Of a stretch of DNA of 64,000 nucleotides, positions 44,244-55,996 are shown in pieces. A program made the position numbers and the translations under genes. This DNA comes from Streptomyces akebiae (GTDB lineage Bacteria; Actinomycetota; Actinomycetes; Streptomycetales; Streptomycetaceae). Location of the stretch: contig NZ_CP080647.1 of assembly GCF_019599145.1 (NCBI RefSeq), forward strand, positions 6,820,001 to 6,884,000, in the 5' to 3' direction. A model generated the notes under the pieces. The model saw nothing but the letters and a program-made list of their open reading frames with translations, was not told where the DNA came from and ran no database searches. How positions within the stretch are numbered: the first letter of the stretch is position 1; every line of letters begins with the position of its first letter.

Positions 44244-45574
44244 CTTCTGCCCTGGGCCCGCAGCAGCTCCCGGTACCAGGCGTACGACGCCTTCGGGGTC
44301 CGCTCCAGCGTGTCGAAGTCGACGTGGACCAGGCCGAACCGCCGCGCGTACCCCTCGGCCCACTCGAAGTTGTCGAGCAGGGACCACACGAAGTAGCCGC
44401 GGATGTCGACGCCCGCCTCCGCCGCCTCGTGCAGCGCGCGCACATGGCCGTCCAGGTAGGCGATGCGCTCCTGGTCGTCGACGCCCTCGTAGGAGCAGCC
44501 GTTCTCGGTGATGACGACCGGGGGCAGCCGGTCGCCGTAGCGGTCGCGGAAGGTGGTGAGGAGTTCGGTGAGGCCCGCGGGGACGACCGGCCAGCCGAAG
44601 TCGGTCGTGGGGGCGTTCTCGATCTCCTTGACCGTGAAGGGCAGTTCGGCCGGGATCGTGATGCCGCCGAACTCGATGTCCGCGCCCTCGGGGGCGCCGA
44701 CACGGGTGGGGGCGTAGTAGTTGACGCCGTACCAGTCGATCGGCTCGGAGATGGTCTTCAGGTCGGAGTCGATGTCGGTGCCCGGCATCAACTCGCCTAT
44801 CCCCTCCGGGTATTCGCCCAGCAGGACCGGCTCCGCGAACAGGCGGTTGAGGAGCAGGTCGTAGAAACCGGCCGCCTCCACGTCCGCCTGCTCCTGCGAC
44901 GCGGCCCAGGTCGGCCCGTGCGAGTTGGCGATGCCGATGTCGGTGACTCCCGCCGCACGCAGGGCACGTACGGCCAGACCGTGGCCCAACAGCTGGTGGT
45001 GGGCGGCCGGGAGCGCGTCGAACATCAGCTGCTTGCCGGGCGCGTGGGTGCCGAGCGCGTGGCCCAGCAGGGTGTGCTCGGCGGGCTCGTTGAGGGTGAT
45101 CCACTTGCTGACGCGGTCGCCGAGCCGGGCCGCCACGACGGCGACGTACTCGGCGAACCGCTCGGCCGTGTCCCGGTTCAGCCAGCCGCCGGTCTCCGCC
45201 AGCGACGACGGCAGGTCCCAGTGGAACAGGGTCGGGACGGGGCGTACGCCGGCGCCCACCAACTCGTCCACCAGCCGGTCGTAGAAGTCCAGGCCGTTCG
45301 GGGAGTTCACCCGGGGCCAGGAGATCGAGAAGCGGTACGCGCCCACGCCCAGGTCGCGCAGGAGGGCCACGTCCTCCGGGTAGCGGTGGAAGTGGTCGCA
45401 GGCCACCGCCGCCGTCGAGCCGTCCTTGATCCGGCCCGGCTCGGCCGTGAAGGCGTCCCACACGGACGGCTCGCGCTCGCCCGCGGCCCCCTCGATCTGA
45501 TGCGCGGAGGTCGAGACGCCCCACAGGAAGCCTGCCGGGAACTGGGGTATCGGGTTCGTCGCGTTCGTCGCCAT
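44240..45574 (-). CDS. GH1 family beta-glucosidase
   Basis: A 444-residue retaining glycoside hydrolase of family 1, hydrolysing beta-glucosides such as cellobiose. Start region FPAGFLWGVSTSAHQIEGA, QIEG and YRFSISWPRV are family hallmarks; the acid/base is E163 in TLNEP and the nucleophile E357 in ITENGC. WSLLDNFEWAEGY is the C-terminal substrate-binding motif. No signal peptide, so it is intracellular and would act on imported sugar. The ATG at 45574 begins MATNATNPIPQFPAGF; the frame extends 12 codons further but without better support. The MFS gene is coupled downstream. No LacI-type operator is evident. Confidence 0.95.
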   Translation of the reverse strand: MATNATNPIPQFPAGFLWGVSTSAHQIEGAAGEREPSVWDAFTAEPGRIKDGSTAAVACDHFHRYPEDVALLRDLGVGAYRFSISWPRVNSPNGLDFYDRLVDELVGAGVRPVPTLFHWDLPSSLAETGGWLNRDTAERFAEYVAVVAARLGDRVSKWITLNEPAEHTLLGHALGTHAPGKQLMFDALPAAHHQLLGHGLAVRALRAAGVTDIGIANSHGPTWAASQEQADVEAAGFYDLLLNRLFAEPVLLGEYPEGIGELMPGTDIDSDLKTISEPIDWYGVNYYAPTRVGAPEGADIEFGGITIPAELPFTVKEIENAPTTDFGWPVVPAGLTELLTTFRDRYGDRLPPVVITENGCSYEGVDDQERIAYLDGHVRALHEAAEAGVDIRGYFVWSLLDNFEWAEGYARRFGLVHVDFDTLERTPKASYAWYRELLRAQGRR

Positions 45575-45662
45575 GGGCGGATCATCCGTACCACGGGTAA
45601 CGGAAGTCAACGCCCGAGGGTGAAGTGCCCGTTACGCGCCCCCAGCGCCCCTGCGGGGCTGC

Positions 45663-45929
45663 TCACGCCCCCTCCTTGAGCACCCTTCTGATGAGCTCCC
45701 GCTGCGCCTCGGACAGCCGGGGGTCCGCGCAGTGCACGGTCCTGCCGTCCACCGTGATCTCGTACGAGAAGCCGTCCGGCACCCCGAGCGGGGGTGAGCC
45801 CCGGCCGGCGGCGAGGGCCCGCTCGGTCAGGGTGTGCCATTCCTGGGCATCGGGCCGCCCGGCGGTGTCCACCACCGCGTGCCGCTCGATGCCCGCGAAA
45901 CCGCCCGTGCGCCGCACTTCAATCCGCAT
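45663..45929 (-). CDS. Emfourin-like inhibitor of protealysin-type proteases
   Basis: An 88-residue cytoplasmic protein beginning MRIEVRRTGGFAGIERHAVV, the pattern of emfourin, a reversible tight inhibitor of M4 metalloproteases encoded beside protealysin-like enzymes. The GGFAG segment and the middle SYEITVDGRTVHC with a C-terminal helix (LSEAQRELIRRVLKE) fit that small family. It lies 54 bp downstream of an M4 protease gene on the same strand, which is the expected context. TAGACA ends 6 nt before the ATG, so it may also have its own promoter and be present before the protease. A short hairpin (GCCCCTGCGGGGC) follows. Confidence 0.82.
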   Translation of the reverse strand: MRIEVRRTGGFAGIERHAVVDTAGRPDAQEWHTLTERALAAGRGSPPLGVPDGFSYEITVDGRTVHCADPRLSEAQRELIRRVLKEGA

Positions 45930-45983
45930 GGGTCCTGTCTAGTACGGATCGGGGCCGGAGCGCAGCACCGCCGCCGCCCGCCC

Positions 45984-49185
<3,202 letters not shown>

Positions 49186-49207
49186 CCAGCCCGACCGGCG
49201 GTTTGAA

Positions 49208-49240
49208 GGTCCCGTTCGCCGAATTCCGGCGGACGGGGCC
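49208..49240. terminator. Terminator after leuA
   Basis: A 14-bp stem (49208-49221 with 49227-49240, two G:T wobbles) encloses the loop AATTC, 22 bp after the leuA stop. Confidence 0.8.
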
Positions 49241-49404
49241 CGTCGTTTACCGGCCAAACCCTGTGCAGGTCGCGGGTAGGCCTCGTCCGGAGTACTGACT
49301 GCGCCTCACGGATGTGGCTAACATCACGCAAGCGCGGCAATGTTGCCGAGGTGGCACTTCCCGCGCCCAAGGGGCCGTGTGTGGGGGAGTTACGGAGGTG
49401 CGAC

Positions 49405-50136
49405 GTGCTGCCAGGACGGGACCCGATCGGCCGTGCCGCCGCGCTCGCCGGCGACGCGCGGACCAGCCGCGCCACCGGCTTCTCGCGTGTGCTGGGCACC
49501 CGGATCTCGTGGACGGGCGTCGGTGACGGCGAGTTCTTCTGCCCCGGCTGCGGAGGCGACCGCAACTACCAGCGCCTCACCGGGCGCCGCCGCTTCACCC
49601 TCCTCGGCGTCCCCGTGCTGCCCCGCGGCGAGACCGGGCCCGTGGTGGAGTGCGCGGCCTGTCGCCACCACTACGCCGTCGACGTCCTCGACCACCCCAC
49701 CACCACCCGCTTCTCCGCGATGCTCCGCGACGCCGTCCACACGGTCGCCCTCGCCGTCCTCGCGGCCAGCGGCACCTGCTCCCGCACGTCGTTGACCGTC
49801 GCCGCGACCGCCGTCCGCTCCGCCGGGTTCGACGACTGCACCGAGGACCAACTCGGCGCCCTGGTGGAGGCTCTGGCCGCCGACACGGGCCGCGTCTACG
49901 GCGCACCCTGCGGGCCCGGTCTCGCCATAGAGCTCCACGAGGCCCTGGACCCGCTGGCACCGCATCTGGCCCCGACCGGCCGCGAGGCGATCCTGCTGCA
50001 GGGCGCGCGGATCGCCCTGGCGGACGGGCCGTACACCCCGGCGGAACGGGACGCGCTGGCCACGGTCGGCGCGGCGCTCACCATCTGCGCGGACGACGTG
50101 ACCCGACTGCTCGCGGCGGCCCGGACTCCGTCCTAG
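49405..50136 (+). CDS. Zinc-ribbon/TerB-domain protein
   Basis: A 243-residue protein. The N-terminal part has a zinc-ribbon made of CPGCGGDRNYQ and CAACRHHYAVD (two CxxC). The second half is helical (REAILLQGARIALADGPYTPAERDALATVGAALTICADDVTRLL), like the TerB domain of tellurite-resistance proteins; the acidic metal-binding residues are only partly kept. Function is unknown; the conserved position just after leuA in Streptomyces is notable. The GTG at 49405 has GGAGG 6 nt upstream; the frame is open to 49312 without a site. Confidence 0.8.
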   Translation: MLPGRDPIGRAAALAGDARTSRATGFSRVLGTRISWTGVGDGEFFCPGCGGDRNYQRLTGRRRFTLLGVPVLPRGETGPVVECAACRHHYAVDVLDHPTTTRFSAMLRDAVHTVALAVLAASGTCSRTSLTVAATAVRSAGFDDCTEDQLGALVEALAADTGRVYGAPCGPGLAIELHEALDPLAPHLAPTGREAILLQGARIALADGPYTPAERDALATVGAALTICADDVTRLLAAARTPS

Positions 50137-50199
50137 CCCGGCCGTTCGTACACGTGGATCGTCGCCGGAGACACTTCCCACGGCACTGCGAGGTCCCAG

Positions 50200-51573
50200 G
50201 TGAGGACGACCGACACGGCACCCTCCGCTCCGGGAGCGCTCCCACTCATCGGCCACGCGGGACGGCTGGCCCGCGACGGGCTCGGGTTCCTCGAAGAGCT
50301 TCGCGCCCTCGGGCCCGTGGTCCGGATCCGGCTGGGGCGCACCCCCGTCCACGTCGTCAACGCCCCCGACCTCGTCCAGCGGATGCTGGTGGCGGGCAAC
50401 GGGGTGGAGTTCGACAAGGGCGGACCCTTCTTCGACCAGGCCGCCCAGCTCGTGGGCGGCGGCCTCTCCACCTCCCTGGCCGGGCCCCACCGCCCGATGC
50501 GTGCCGCGCTGCGGCCCGTGTTCACCCGCCACCGACTGCCCCACCACACCGAGCGGTTCCGTGACTGCGCGCTCGAAGTGACCTCGACGTGGCGGTCCGG
50601 GCAGGCCGTCGAGCCGTACACGGAGATGAAGCACTACGCGGTCGCCGTCCTCGCCAGGACCCTCTTCCTGGCCCCGGAGGACCGGCAGGCCGTCGAGGCG
50701 GTCCTCCGCAATGTGCCGGTGATGCTGTCCGCCCTGGCCACCCACATGATGGTGCCCGGCAGCAACCGGCTGCCGACCCCCGAGAACCTGCGGAACGCGC
50801 GGGCGACCCGCGAGACGCGCGCGGCGGTCGCCGCGATGGTCCGGCGCCGGATGAGCGACCCCACCGACCACCACGACCTCATGTCCGCCCTGGTGCCGCC
50901 GGACCGCCCGGCGGCCCACACCGACCAGGAGGTGTTCGACCAGGTCATCACGTTCTTCATCGGCGGCACGGAGACCATGGCGTCGCTGCTGTCCTGGACC
51001 CTGCACCTGCTCAGCCGCCACCCCCGCGCGTACGAACGACTGGAGGCCGAACTGGACGACGTGGTGGGCGACCGGCCGGTCACCCACCAGGACCTGTCCC
51101 GGCTGACGTACATGAGGCGGGTGATGAACGAGTCGCTGCGGCTGCACCCGCCCGTGTGGCTGCTCAGCCGCGTCGCCCTCGTCGACACCGAACTGGGCGG
51201 CCACCCCCTGCCCGCCGGCGCGGGCCTGCTCTTCAGCCCCTACGCCCTCCACCGGGACCCGGCCGTCTTCGCCGACCCCGAGCGGTTCGACCCCGACCGC
51301 TGGAGCGAGGACCGGGTCGACCGCCGCCAGCGGGAGGCGTTCATCCCCTTCGGGGCCGGCGCCCGCCGCTGCATCGGCGACACGTTCGGCCTCGCCGAGG
51401 CGCAGACGGCCCTCGCGGTCATCCTCGGCGGCTGGCGGATACGGCCGCGGCCGGGCGGCGGCCCCGAACCACTGCTGCGGATGACCATGGGGCCGCAAGG
51501 GGACCGGCTGGTCCTCGACCGCCGGGCCGACCGGGCCCCCGACGGCGGGGCGGGTGTACTCCCCGGGGAGTAG
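50200..51573 (+). CDS. Cytochrome P450
   Basis: A 457-residue soluble haem monooxygenase. The haem-binding loop is FIPFGAGARRCIGD with the ligand cysteine at about residue 391; the ExxR motif is ESLR in VMNESLRLHPPVW and the PERF motif is FDPDRW. The I-helix reads FFIGGTETMAS, where the usual Ala/Gly-Gly-x-Asp/Glu-Thr is G-G-T-E-T. The size and bacterial-eukaryotic-like motifs resemble CYP families that act on terpenes or fatty acids. No ferredoxin or biosynthetic cluster adjoins. GAGG lies 8 nt before the GTG. Substrate unknown. Confidence 0.93.
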   Translation: MRTTDTAPSAPGALPLIGHAGRLARDGLGFLEELRALGPVVRIRLGRTPVHVVNAPDLVQRMLVAGNGVEFDKGGPFFDQAAQLVGGGLSTSLAGPHRPMRAALRPVFTRHRLPHHTERFRDCALEVTSTWRSGQAVEPYTEMKHYAVAVLARTLFLAPEDRQAVEAVLRNVPVMLSALATHMMVPGSNRLPTPENLRNARATRETRAAVAAMVRRRMSDPTDHHDLMSALVPPDRPAAHTDQEVFDQVITFFIGGTETMASLLSWTLHLLSRHPRAYERLEAELDDVVGDRPVTHQDLSRLTYMRRVMNESLRLHPPVWLLSRVALVDTELGGHPLPAGAGLLFSPYALHRDPAVFADPERFDPDRWSEDRVDRRQREAFIPFGAGARRCIGDTFGLAEAQTALAVILGGWRIRPRPGGGPEPLLRMTMGPQGDRLVLDRRADRAPDGGAGVLPGE

Positions 51574-51697
51574 TAAGGCCGCCGGGCCGCCCCCGGCAGT
51601 ACCGCTCAACTCGCCCTCACGCGCGACGAATCGGCCCTCCCGCGCCGGGAGTCTGGTGACGTCCGAGAACGTCCGCAGAGGGAGGGGGGACCCCGCC

Positions 51698-53791
51698 ATG
51701 GGGCCCGCAGAGACGAAGGTGCGTACACGTCGGCGAGCCGTGCCCTGGCTGGTGCTCGGGTTGTGGGTGGTGCTGCTCGCCGTGGTCACGCCGTTCGCGG
51801 CGAAGCTGTCCGAGGTGCAGAACGACCGGGCCGTGGACTACCTGCCGGCGAGCGCGGACTCGACCCGGGTGGCGAAGATCCAGGACCGCCTGCCCGGCGG
51901 CGAGACCACCGAACTGGTGCTGGTGTACCACCGCGACGGCGGGCTGACGGCCGCCGACCGGGCCGCCGCCGAGCGGCAGGTCGCCGAGATCGGCGAGCGG
52001 GACCGGTTGGCGGCCGAGCCGGAGGGCGTGCCGTCGCAGGACGGGACCACCCTCATGTACCCGGTCGCGAGCAACGGGCCCGGCACCGACGAGAAGCTGC
52101 GGGACGCCTTCGTCGAGCGGGTACGCGCGGTCGCCCACAGCGAGGGAGGACTGACCGTCGAGGTGGGCGGGCCCGGGGCCCTCGCCACCGACGCGGGCAA
52201 GGTCTACGAGTCGCTCGGCGGGCCACTGCTCTACACCACCGTCGCCGTCGTCGCCGTCCTGCTGATCATCATCTACCGCAGCCCCGTGCTGTGGCTGGTG
52301 CCGCTGGTGGTCGCCGGCATCGCGGACTTCATGTCGATGGGCGTCGCCTACGGGCTGAACCAGGCCTTCGGGACGACCGTGTCCGGGCAGAGCTCGGGCG
52401 TGATGACGATTCTCGTCTTCGGCGCCGGCACCGACTACGCGCTGCTGCTCGTCTCCCGCTACCGCGAGGAACTCCGGCGCGTCGAGCGGCCGTACGAGGC
52501 GATGAGGGTCGCCCTGCGCGGCTGCGGGCCCGCCGTGCTCGCCTCCTCCGGGACGGTCGCCGCCGGACTGCTCTGCCTGCTGGCCGCCGACCTCAACAGC
52601 AGCCGGGGCATGGGCCCGCTCGGGACGGTGGGCGTCCTGTGCGCCCTGCTCGCCATGCTCACCCTGCTCCCTGCCCTCCTCGTCCTGCTGGGACGGCGGG
52701 TGTTCTGGCCGCTCGTCCCGGCGTACGGCAGTGAGCCCAGGCGGCGCAGGAGCCTGTTCTCGGCGATGGGGTCCTCCGCCGGGCGGCGCCCGCTGACCGT
52801 GCTCGCGGGCGGGGCCGTCCTGCTGGGCGCGCTCGCGCTCGGCACGCTCAACCTGCCCGGATCGCTGAAGCAGGAGGACTCCTTCGTCGACACACCCGAG
52901 TCGGTCGCCGCCATGGAGACCCTCGGCACGGCGTTTCCCGGCCTGGGCACCCAGCCCGTCTCCGTGATCACCCCGACCGGCCGCGCCGACGCCACGCTCG
53001 CCGAGATCGAGGCGCACGACGGGGTCGCGACGGCCGCGCGGGGCCGCACCGGCGGGGGCTGGACCGAGATCTCCGTCATCGCGCGGAGCGCGCCGCAGTC
53101 GGCCGCCGAGACGGCCACGATCGAGTCGCTGCGGGAGGCCCTGCCGGAGGCCTACGTCGGCGGGCCCAGCGCCGAGCAGATCGACCTGTTGGACACCAAC
53201 GCCCGGGACCGGCTCGTCGTCGTGCCCATCGTGCTCGTGTCCGTGCTGCTCATCCTCGTCGCCCTGCTGCGCAGTCTGGTCGCGCCGCTGCTGCTCGTCG
53301 TCGCCGTGGTCGCGGTGTGGGCTGCCTCGCTCGGCATCGGCGGACTGCTCTTCGGGCCGGTGTTCGGGTTCGAGGGGACCGATCCGGGGCTCGGGCTGCT
53401 CTCGTTCGTCTTCCTCGTCGCCCTCGGCGTCGACTACGGCATCTTCCTCATGCACCGGATGCGCGAGGAGTCCCTGGCCGGCGCCGAACCGGCCGTCGCC
53501 GCGCTCACCGCGCTGCGCACCACGGGCGGGGTCATCGCCTCCGCCGGGCTCGTCCTGGGCGCGACCTTCGCCGTGCTGTTGAACATGGGTCTCGTCCAGC
53601 TCGTGCAACTGGGCTTCGTCATCGCGGTCGGCGTCCTCCTCGACACCTTCCTCGTCCGGACCTACCTCGTGACCAGCGCGAGCGTGGCGCTGCGACGGAA
53701 GGTGTGGTGGCCCGGACGCCTGTCCCGGGAACCGGCGCGTCCCGTGCGTCCGCCGGAGGCCCCGGACCGGGAGCGGGTGGCGGTCCGCTGA
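51698..53791 (+). CDS. MMPL family (RND-type) membrane exporter
   Basis: A 697-residue RND-superfamily protein related to mycobacterial MmpL lipid exporters and Streptomyces drug transporters. It has about 12 hydrophobic segments in two halves, each with a periplasm-like loop (residues about 35-185 and about 370-505). The proton-relay region shows VFGAGTDYALLLVSRYREEL and its repeat VALGVDYGIFLMHRMREES, the conserved D-Y pairs of MMPL. GGGAGGGGGGA before the ATG at 51698 sets the start. It is followed by a terminator and a two-component system in the same direction, which may respond to its substrate or to envelope stress. Confidence 0.9.
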   Translation: MGPAETKVRTRRRAVPWLVLGLWVVLLAVVTPFAAKLSEVQNDRAVDYLPASADSTRVAKIQDRLPGGETTELVLVYHRDGGLTAADRAAAERQVAEIGERDRLAAEPEGVPSQDGTTLMYPVASNGPGTDEKLRDAFVERVRAVAHSEGGLTVEVGGPGALATDAGKVYESLGGPLLYTTVAVVAVLLIIIYRSPVLWLVPLVVAGIADFMSMGVAYGLNQAFGTTVSGQSSGVMTILVFGAGTDYALLLVSRYREELRRVERPYEAMRVALRGCGPAVLASSGTVAAGLLCLLAADLNSSRGMGPLGTVGVLCALLAMLTLLPALLVLLGRRVFWPLVPAYGSEPRRRRSLFSAMGSSAGRRPLTVLAGGAVLLGALALGTLNLPGSLKQEDSFVDTPESVAAMETLGTAFPGLGTQPVSVITPTGRADATLAEIEAHDGVATAARGRTGGGWTEISVIARSAPQSAAETATIESLREALPEAYVGGPSAEQIDLLDTNARDRLVVVPIVLVSVLLILVALLRSLVAPLLLVVAVVAVWAASLGIGGLLFGPVFGFEGTDPGLGLLSFVFLVALGVDYGIFLMHRMREESLAGAEPAVAALTALRTTGGVIASAGLVLGATFAVLLNMGLVQLVQLGFVIAVGVLLDTFLVRTYLVTSASVALRRKVWWPGRLSREPARPVRPPEAPDRERVAVR

Positions 53792-53810
53792 CGGCCGGAA
53801 CCGGTGACCC

Positions 53811-53839
53811 GGGTGCCCCTCCCTCCCGGAGGGGCGCCC
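53811..53839. terminator. Hairpin between the MMPL gene and the histidine kinase
   Basis: GGGTGCCCCTCC pairs with GGAGGGGCGCCC (12 bp, one wobble) around the loop CTCCC. It lies 20 bp after the MMPL stop and 21 bp before the kinase start, so it may lower read-through. Confidence 0.7.
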
Positions 53840-53859
53840 CTGTGGCGGAGGATGAGCCC

Positions 53860-55254
53860 GTGACGGGGAGCACGAGTACGAACGGGGCGGCCACCGGGGT
53901 GGGCGCGGTGTGGCCGGCGTTCGTCGAACGGCTGCGTACGGCCACCGGGACCACCGCCCTGCGGTATGACGCGTATCTCGCGGCGGCACTGGCCGTCTTC
54001 GACTGGGTGACCGCCACGGCGGTCACGGGAGACGGGCGGGTGCCGGACCCACCGGGGTTCGCCCTGCTCCTCGCGGTCCATGTGCCGCTGGTCTGGCGCC
54101 GACGCCGGCCCGTGCTCGCGCTCTGGGCGCTGGTGGCCCTCGTCGCCCCGTACCACGCGCTCGACTACAACCACCCGGCCGCCGTGGCACCGGCCATGCT
54201 CGCGCTCTACACGGTCGCGGTGAGCGGCACGGCCCGCCGTACGCTGCTCAACGGCGCGGCCGTCGTGACCCTCACCCTGTGCGTCAACGCGCTGTTCACC
54301 CCTCACCAGATCCCGGAGTTCCTGCGGATCTCCGGTTGGATCGTCTCCGTCCTCGTCTTCGGCGGCTACGTCCGGGTGCACCGCCAGTACGTCGACTCCG
54401 TCGTCGAACGCGCCGAGCGCGCCGAACGCACCCGGGAGGAGGAGGCACGGCGCAGGGTCGCGGAGGAGCGGCTGCGCATCGCCCGTGACCTGCACGACCT
54501 GCTCGCCCACAGCATTACGCTCGTCGGTGTGCAGACCTCCGTCGCCGCGCACGTCCTGGCCGCCGACCCCGACCGCCTCGACCGCGCCGCCGTCGCCAGG
54601 GCCCTGGACGACATCGCCGAGACCTGCCGGACCGCCCGCGGTGAACTGCGGGGCACGCTGGAGGTGTTGCGCGAGTCCGAGTTCGCGTACACCGGTGCCG
54701 GCGCCGGAGGCCCCCTGCCGGGCCTCGACGGCCTCTCGGACCTCGTCGACGCGGCCCGCTCGGCGGGCGCCCGCGTCGAGGTCACGGTCGCGGCGGACGG
54801 CGTGCCCCCGGGGGTGGGGGCCGCCGCCTACCGAATCGTGCAGGAGGCACTGACCAACGCCGTACGGCACGGAGGAGAGAACCTGGTGATACGGGTGGAG
54901 GTGCGGGCCGGGGGAGGGGCCCTGCGGGTGCGGGTGACGGACGACGGGGTGGGGGGAAGGGGAGCGGTGGGGACGGGAGCGGGTGGGACGGACCCCGGTT
55001 TCGGGATCCTCGGGATGCGCGAGCGGGCCCGCAGCGTGGGCGGCACGGTGCAGGCGGGGCCACGGGCGGACGGCGGCTTCGAGGTGGAGGCGGTGCTGCC
55101 GCTGGGCGGGGTGGGAACACGGCACGCGGTCGCTGGTGGTGGCGGTGGCGGTGGTGGCGGTGGTGGCGGTGACGGCGGTGATGCCGGTGGCCGACTCGAC
55201 CCCGGCGCTCCCGGCGCCCCCGGTGCCGCCCCCGAGCCGAAGGCGGCCCGATGA
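53860..55254 (+). CDS. NarL-type sensor histidine kinase with C-terminal polyglycine
   Basis: A 464-residue kinase of the HisKA_3 class. Four to five hydrophobic segments in residues about 40-170 form the membrane sensor (FALLLAVHVPLVW, VLALWALVALVAPYH and so on). The phospho-acceptor is H212 in RIARDLHDLLAHSITLVG. The ATPase part has IVQEALTNAVRHG (N-box), VTDDGVGG and GFGILGMRERA. After the domain comes a tract of 13 glycines and a Pro/Gly/Ala tail. GGAGGA 7 nt before GTG 53860 sets the start over GTG 53842. The regulator gene overlaps by 4 bp (ATGA). The signal is unknown. Confidence 0.9.
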   Translation: MTGSTSTNGAATGVGAVWPAFVERLRTATGTTALRYDAYLAAALAVFDWVTATAVTGDGRVPDPPGFALLLAVHVPLVWRRRRPVLALWALVALVAPYHALDYNHPAAVAPAMLALYTVAVSGTARRTLLNGAAVVTLTLCVNALFTPHQIPEFLRISGWIVSVLVFGGYVRVHRQYVDSVVERAERAERTREEEARRRVAEERLRIARDLHDLLAHSITLVGVQTSVAAHVLAADPDRLDRAAVARALDDIAETCRTARGELRGTLEVLRESEFAYTGAGAGGPLPGLDGLSDLVDAARSAGARVEVTVAADGVPPGVGAAAYRIVQEALTNAVRHGGENLVIRVEVRAGGGALRVRVTDDGVGGRGAVGTGAGGTDPGFGILGMRERARSVGGTVQAGPRADGGFEVEAVLPLGGVGTRHAVAGGGGGGGGGGGGDGGDAGGRLDPGAPGAPGAAPEPKAAR

Positions 55255-55931
55255 GCGACCGTACGATCCGGGTCCTCCTCGCCGACGACCAGACGCTCGT
55301 GCGAGCCGCCTTCGCCATGCTCGTGGAGTCGGCGCGGGACATGGAGGTGGTGGGGCAGGCGGGGGCGGGCCGGGAGGCGGTGGAGCTGGCGCGCACCACG
55401 CGGGCCGACCTGGTCGTCATGGACCTGCGCATGCCCGACCTCGACGGCATCGAGGCCACCCGGCTCATCGCGGCGGACCGGGACCTCGCGGGCGTACGGG
55501 TCCTGGTGCTCACCACCTACGACACGGACGACCACGTCGTGGAGGCCCTGCGGGCCGGTGCCTCCGGGTTCCTCGTCAAGGACACGCGGCCGGCGGAACT
55601 GCTCGACGCCATCCGTACGGTGGCCGCCGGCGAGGCCCTCCTGTCCCCGGGCCCCACGGCCCGGCTGATCGCCCGGCTGCTCCGGGGCCCCACCGCGCCG
55701 ACCGCCCTGCCCGACGGCGGCCCCGACTGTCTCTCCGACCGGGAGAAGGAGGTCCTCACGCTCGTGGCGCGCGGTCTCAACAACACCGAGATCGCCGACA
55801 CCCTGGGCCTCAGCCCGCTGACCGCCAAGACCCACGTCAGCCGCATCATGGGCAAGCTGGGCGCCCGGGACCGCGCCCAGCTGGTGATCGTGGCGTACGA
55901 GTCGGGGATGGTGACCCCGGGAGCGATCTGA
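55251..55931 (+). CDS. NarL/LuxR-family response regulator
   Basis: A 226-residue DNA-binding regulator partnered by the overlapping kinase gene. The receiver has the acidic residues in LLADDQTLVR, the phospho-acceptor D58 in LVVMDLRMPD and K110 in GFLVKDTRP; the C-terminal LuxR helix-turn-helix is LSDREKEVLTLVARGLNNTEIADTLGLSPLTAKTHVSRI-like (conserved blocks LSDREKEVL and TAKTHVSRIMGKLG). Residues are complete, so it should be phosphorylated and bind DNA as a dimer. Target genes may include the upstream MMPL exporter, by position only. Confidence 0.95.
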   Translation: MSDRTIRVLLADDQTLVRAAFAMLVESARDMEVVGQAGAGREAVELARTTRADLVVMDLRMPDLDGIEATRLIAADRDLAGVRVLVLTTYDTDDHVVEALRAGASGFLVKDTRPAELLDAIRTVAAGEALLSPGPTARLIARLLRGPTAPTALPDGGPDCLSDREKEVLTLVARGLNNTEIADTLGLSPLTAKTHVSRIMGKLGARDRAQLVIVAYESGMVTPGAI

Positions 55932-55996
55932 GCCCCCGCCCCGGTCCTGCCACGGTCCCGTCGCGGGCTTTCGACTTTCGACGCCGACGTGGGACG

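Noticed and set aside
44243..45524. N-terminal extension of the MFS transporter through the beta-glucosidase gene
   Set aside because: The frame is open but is an out-of-frame reading of the glucosidase; the GTG at 44243 with GTGA overlap gives a normal-length transporter.
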